The position numbers were made by a program, and so were the translations under genes. Shown here piece by piece: positions 4,247 through 5,413 of a stretch of 5,413 nucleotides of DNA. The notes beneath the pieces are model-generated. The model was not told the origin of the DNA and did no database searches. It saw nothing but the letters and a program-made list of their open reading frames with translations. Position 1 is the first letter of the stretch. Each line of letters opens with the position of its first letter. Source of the stretch: an uncultured Collinsella sp. (lineage in GTDB: Bacteria > Actinomycetota > Coriobacteriia > Coriobacteriales > Coriobacteriaceae); the NCBI GenBank assembly GCA_902495265.1, contig CABUWR010000102.1, positions 1-5,413 on the forward strand, given 5' to 3'.

Positions 4247-5413
4247 CTACAGCGGCAAGCCTTGGCCGAGCATGGCGATGGCGCTCATGAGGACCAGCAT
4301 GCCGGCGGCGTAGGGCAGCACTGCGCCCAGGAGCTCGGCATCCTTACCGCGCACGTGAACGGCGGCAAGACCGATGGCGAGGGTCTGTGGCGAGATCATC
4401 TTACCGGCGGCGACGCCCAGGGCGTTCAGCGCGACCATCCAGTAGTCACTCACGCCCAGCGCCGTAGCCGCCTGGCTCTGGATGGGACCAAACAGCATGC
4501 CCGAGGACGTGCCCGAACCGGTCACGAACGCACCGACGGCACCGATCCACGGGGCCAGAATCGGGTACAGACCACCGGCGATGGCGATGCAGAACGCGCT
4601 AATCGACGAGATCATGCCCGCATAGCCCATCACCTTGGCGCAGCCCAGCACCGAAAGCATCGTGATTACCGTCGGCATCATCTGCTTGACGGTCGCGGCC
4701 AGCACCTCGCCCATCAGACGCGGCGAAGCGCCCTGAATCGCACCGCCGATAAACGCGGCCAGGAAGATCCAAACACCCGGTGTGTTGATCCACGAAAACG
4801 TAAGCGTACCGGGGTTCTCGCCGCAATACACCTGCACGTGGCTCGCAAACGGCGCGAGCGCGGCGTGCACGACGGGAACCAGGTTGGAGGTACCCAGCAG
4901 CAGCACAAAAATCAGGATGAAGCACGACCAGGCAGAAAGCGCCGACTTAACGGTGAGCTGCTCGCCGGCCTCGATATTCATATGGAAGCGCGCGTCCAGG
5001 TGACCGGACTTCTCGGCGCGCATGGCAAGCGCGGCAGTCAGCGCGAGTGACACGATGGAGCCCACGACCACGGCCAGCTCGGGACCCACAAACATGGCAA
5101 CGACCAGGGCCGCACCAACAAAGGACACACCGGAAAGCAGTGCCACGCCGGCAACGCCGTGCAGACGCTCGGCAACGCTTGCAATATTGCCCTGGTCATC
5201 GGCAACACGACCCGCAACCAGCACAATAAGCAGCGGCATCACCACAAAGAACGGTGCGAGCTGCACCAACTGAACGGTCGCCAAATGCAGGGAATCCAGG
5301 CCCACCAGGTCGGCAACGGACACTGTGGGGATGCCAATGGAGCCGTAGGGCGTGGGCACGCCGTTGGCCAGCAGGCAAATCAGCACGGCAGGCACGGCCT
5401 CAAAACCAAGGCC
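4247..5413 (-). CDS. Lactate permease (LctP/LldP family), N-terminus cut by window edge
   Basis: Integral membrane carrier of the lactate permease family (TC 2.A.14), which takes up lactate (or glycolate) with H+. The frame is open through base 5413, giving 388 C-terminal residues of a family usually 500-550 long. GTG at 5395 is an internal Val, since the preceding residues GLGFEA fit the family. Family marks: LLANGVPTPYGSIGIP (14-29), equivalent to the ANTAPVAFGAIGIP-like block; the signature GSGTSSGMLFGPIQSQAA (299-316); and AAGKMISPQTLAIG (335-348), the usual KMISPQ block. About ten hydrophobic stretches are seen, near 50-68, 88-108, 113-130, 160-180, 212-228, 249-265, 268-285, 288-300, 322-337 and 362-384. 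A hydrophilic loop (about 131-157) follows the third. A hairpin follows the stop codon. pckA lies 251 bp downstream on the same strand. Substrate is inferred from family. Confidence 0.92.
   Translation of the reverse strand, partial: GLGFEAVPAVLICLLANGVPTPYGSIGIPTVSVADLVGLDSLHLATVQLVQLAPFFVVMPLLIVLVAGRVADDQGNIASVAERLHGVAGVALLSGVSFVGAALVVAMFVGPELAVVVGSIVSLALTAALAMRAEKSGHLDARFHMNIEAGEQLTVKSALSAWSCFILIFVLLLGTSNLVPVVHAALAPFASHVQVYCGENPGTLTFSWINTPGVWIFLAAFIGGAIQGASPRLMGEVLAATVKQMMPTVITMLSVLGCAKVMGYAGMISSISAFCIAIAGGLYPILAPWIGAVGAFVTGSGTSSGMLFGPIQSQAATALGVSDYWMVALNALGVAAGKMISPQTLAIGLAAVHVRGKDAELLGAVLPYAAGMLVLMSAIAMLGQGLPL

Noticed and set aside
4169..5050. Plus-strand open frame of 293 codons opposite the permease
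   Set aside because: Antisense to a clear membrane carrier; Arg/His/Gln-rich shadow composition, and its start lies in the repeat cluster.
5393..5395. GTG as start codon of the permease
   Set aside because: The same frame is open to the window edge and the preceding residues fit the family, so the codon is internal.

Overview
The window is GC-rich, and all five recognisable genes lie on the minus strand, so transcription runs right to left. The proteins are a lactate permease, ATP-type PEP carboxykinase, B3/4-domain protein, MarR regulator and DegV protein. Together with the GC-rich codon use and strong AAAGGAGG-type ribosome binding sites, they suggest an anaerobic gut actinobacterium of the Coriobacteriia, perhaps Collinsella. 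That assignment is inferred from overall character; no marker gene in the window proves it.

In order of transcription (right to left):
- 5413-4247: C-terminal 388 residues of an LctP/LldP-family lactate permease, cut by the window edge.
- 4246-3996: a 250-bp intergenic region. It holds a cluster of GGGGAC-type repeats and hairpins (4142-4245) and two 16-bp dyads (4070-4085 and 4037-4052) upstream of the next gene.
- 3995-2325: complete ATP-dependent PEP carboxykinase (pckA), followed at once by an intrinsic terminator (2305-2266).
- 2324-2099: a sigma70-like promoter (2271-2243) whose -35 box overlaps the T-rich tail of that terminator, then a leader of about 137 nt. The leader can fold into a 21-bp helix followed by a U-tract, with competing helices on both sides.
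- 2098-1379: B3/4-domain protein (fold shared with the PheRS beta-subunit editing domain), followed by a terminator (1353-1311). This terminator carries the same stem as the pckA terminator, inverted.
- 1312-1209: region upstream of the MarR gene, with a 34-bp dyad.
- 1208-759: MarR-family regulator.
- 639-1: N-terminal 213 residues of a DegV-family fatty-acid-binding protein, cut by the left edge.

Functionally, the permease and PEP carboxykinase both touch three-carbon metabolism (lactate uptake; oxaloacetate/PEP interconversion). They are separated by repeats and a likely separate control region, so they are neighbours rather than a clear operon. The B3/4 gene appears to be its own unit, with its own promoter, leader and terminator. 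MarR and DegV could be co-transcribed (119-bp gap, no clear promoter or terminator between them).

The most interesting material lies between the genes. First is the strand-specific structured leader of the B3/4 gene, a candidate attenuator or riboswitch matching no class I recognise. Second is a family of GGGGAC/GTCCCC inverted repeats found in three of the four intergenic regions, two copies of which have become terminators. No transposase, CRISPR array, tRNA or rRNA was seen.
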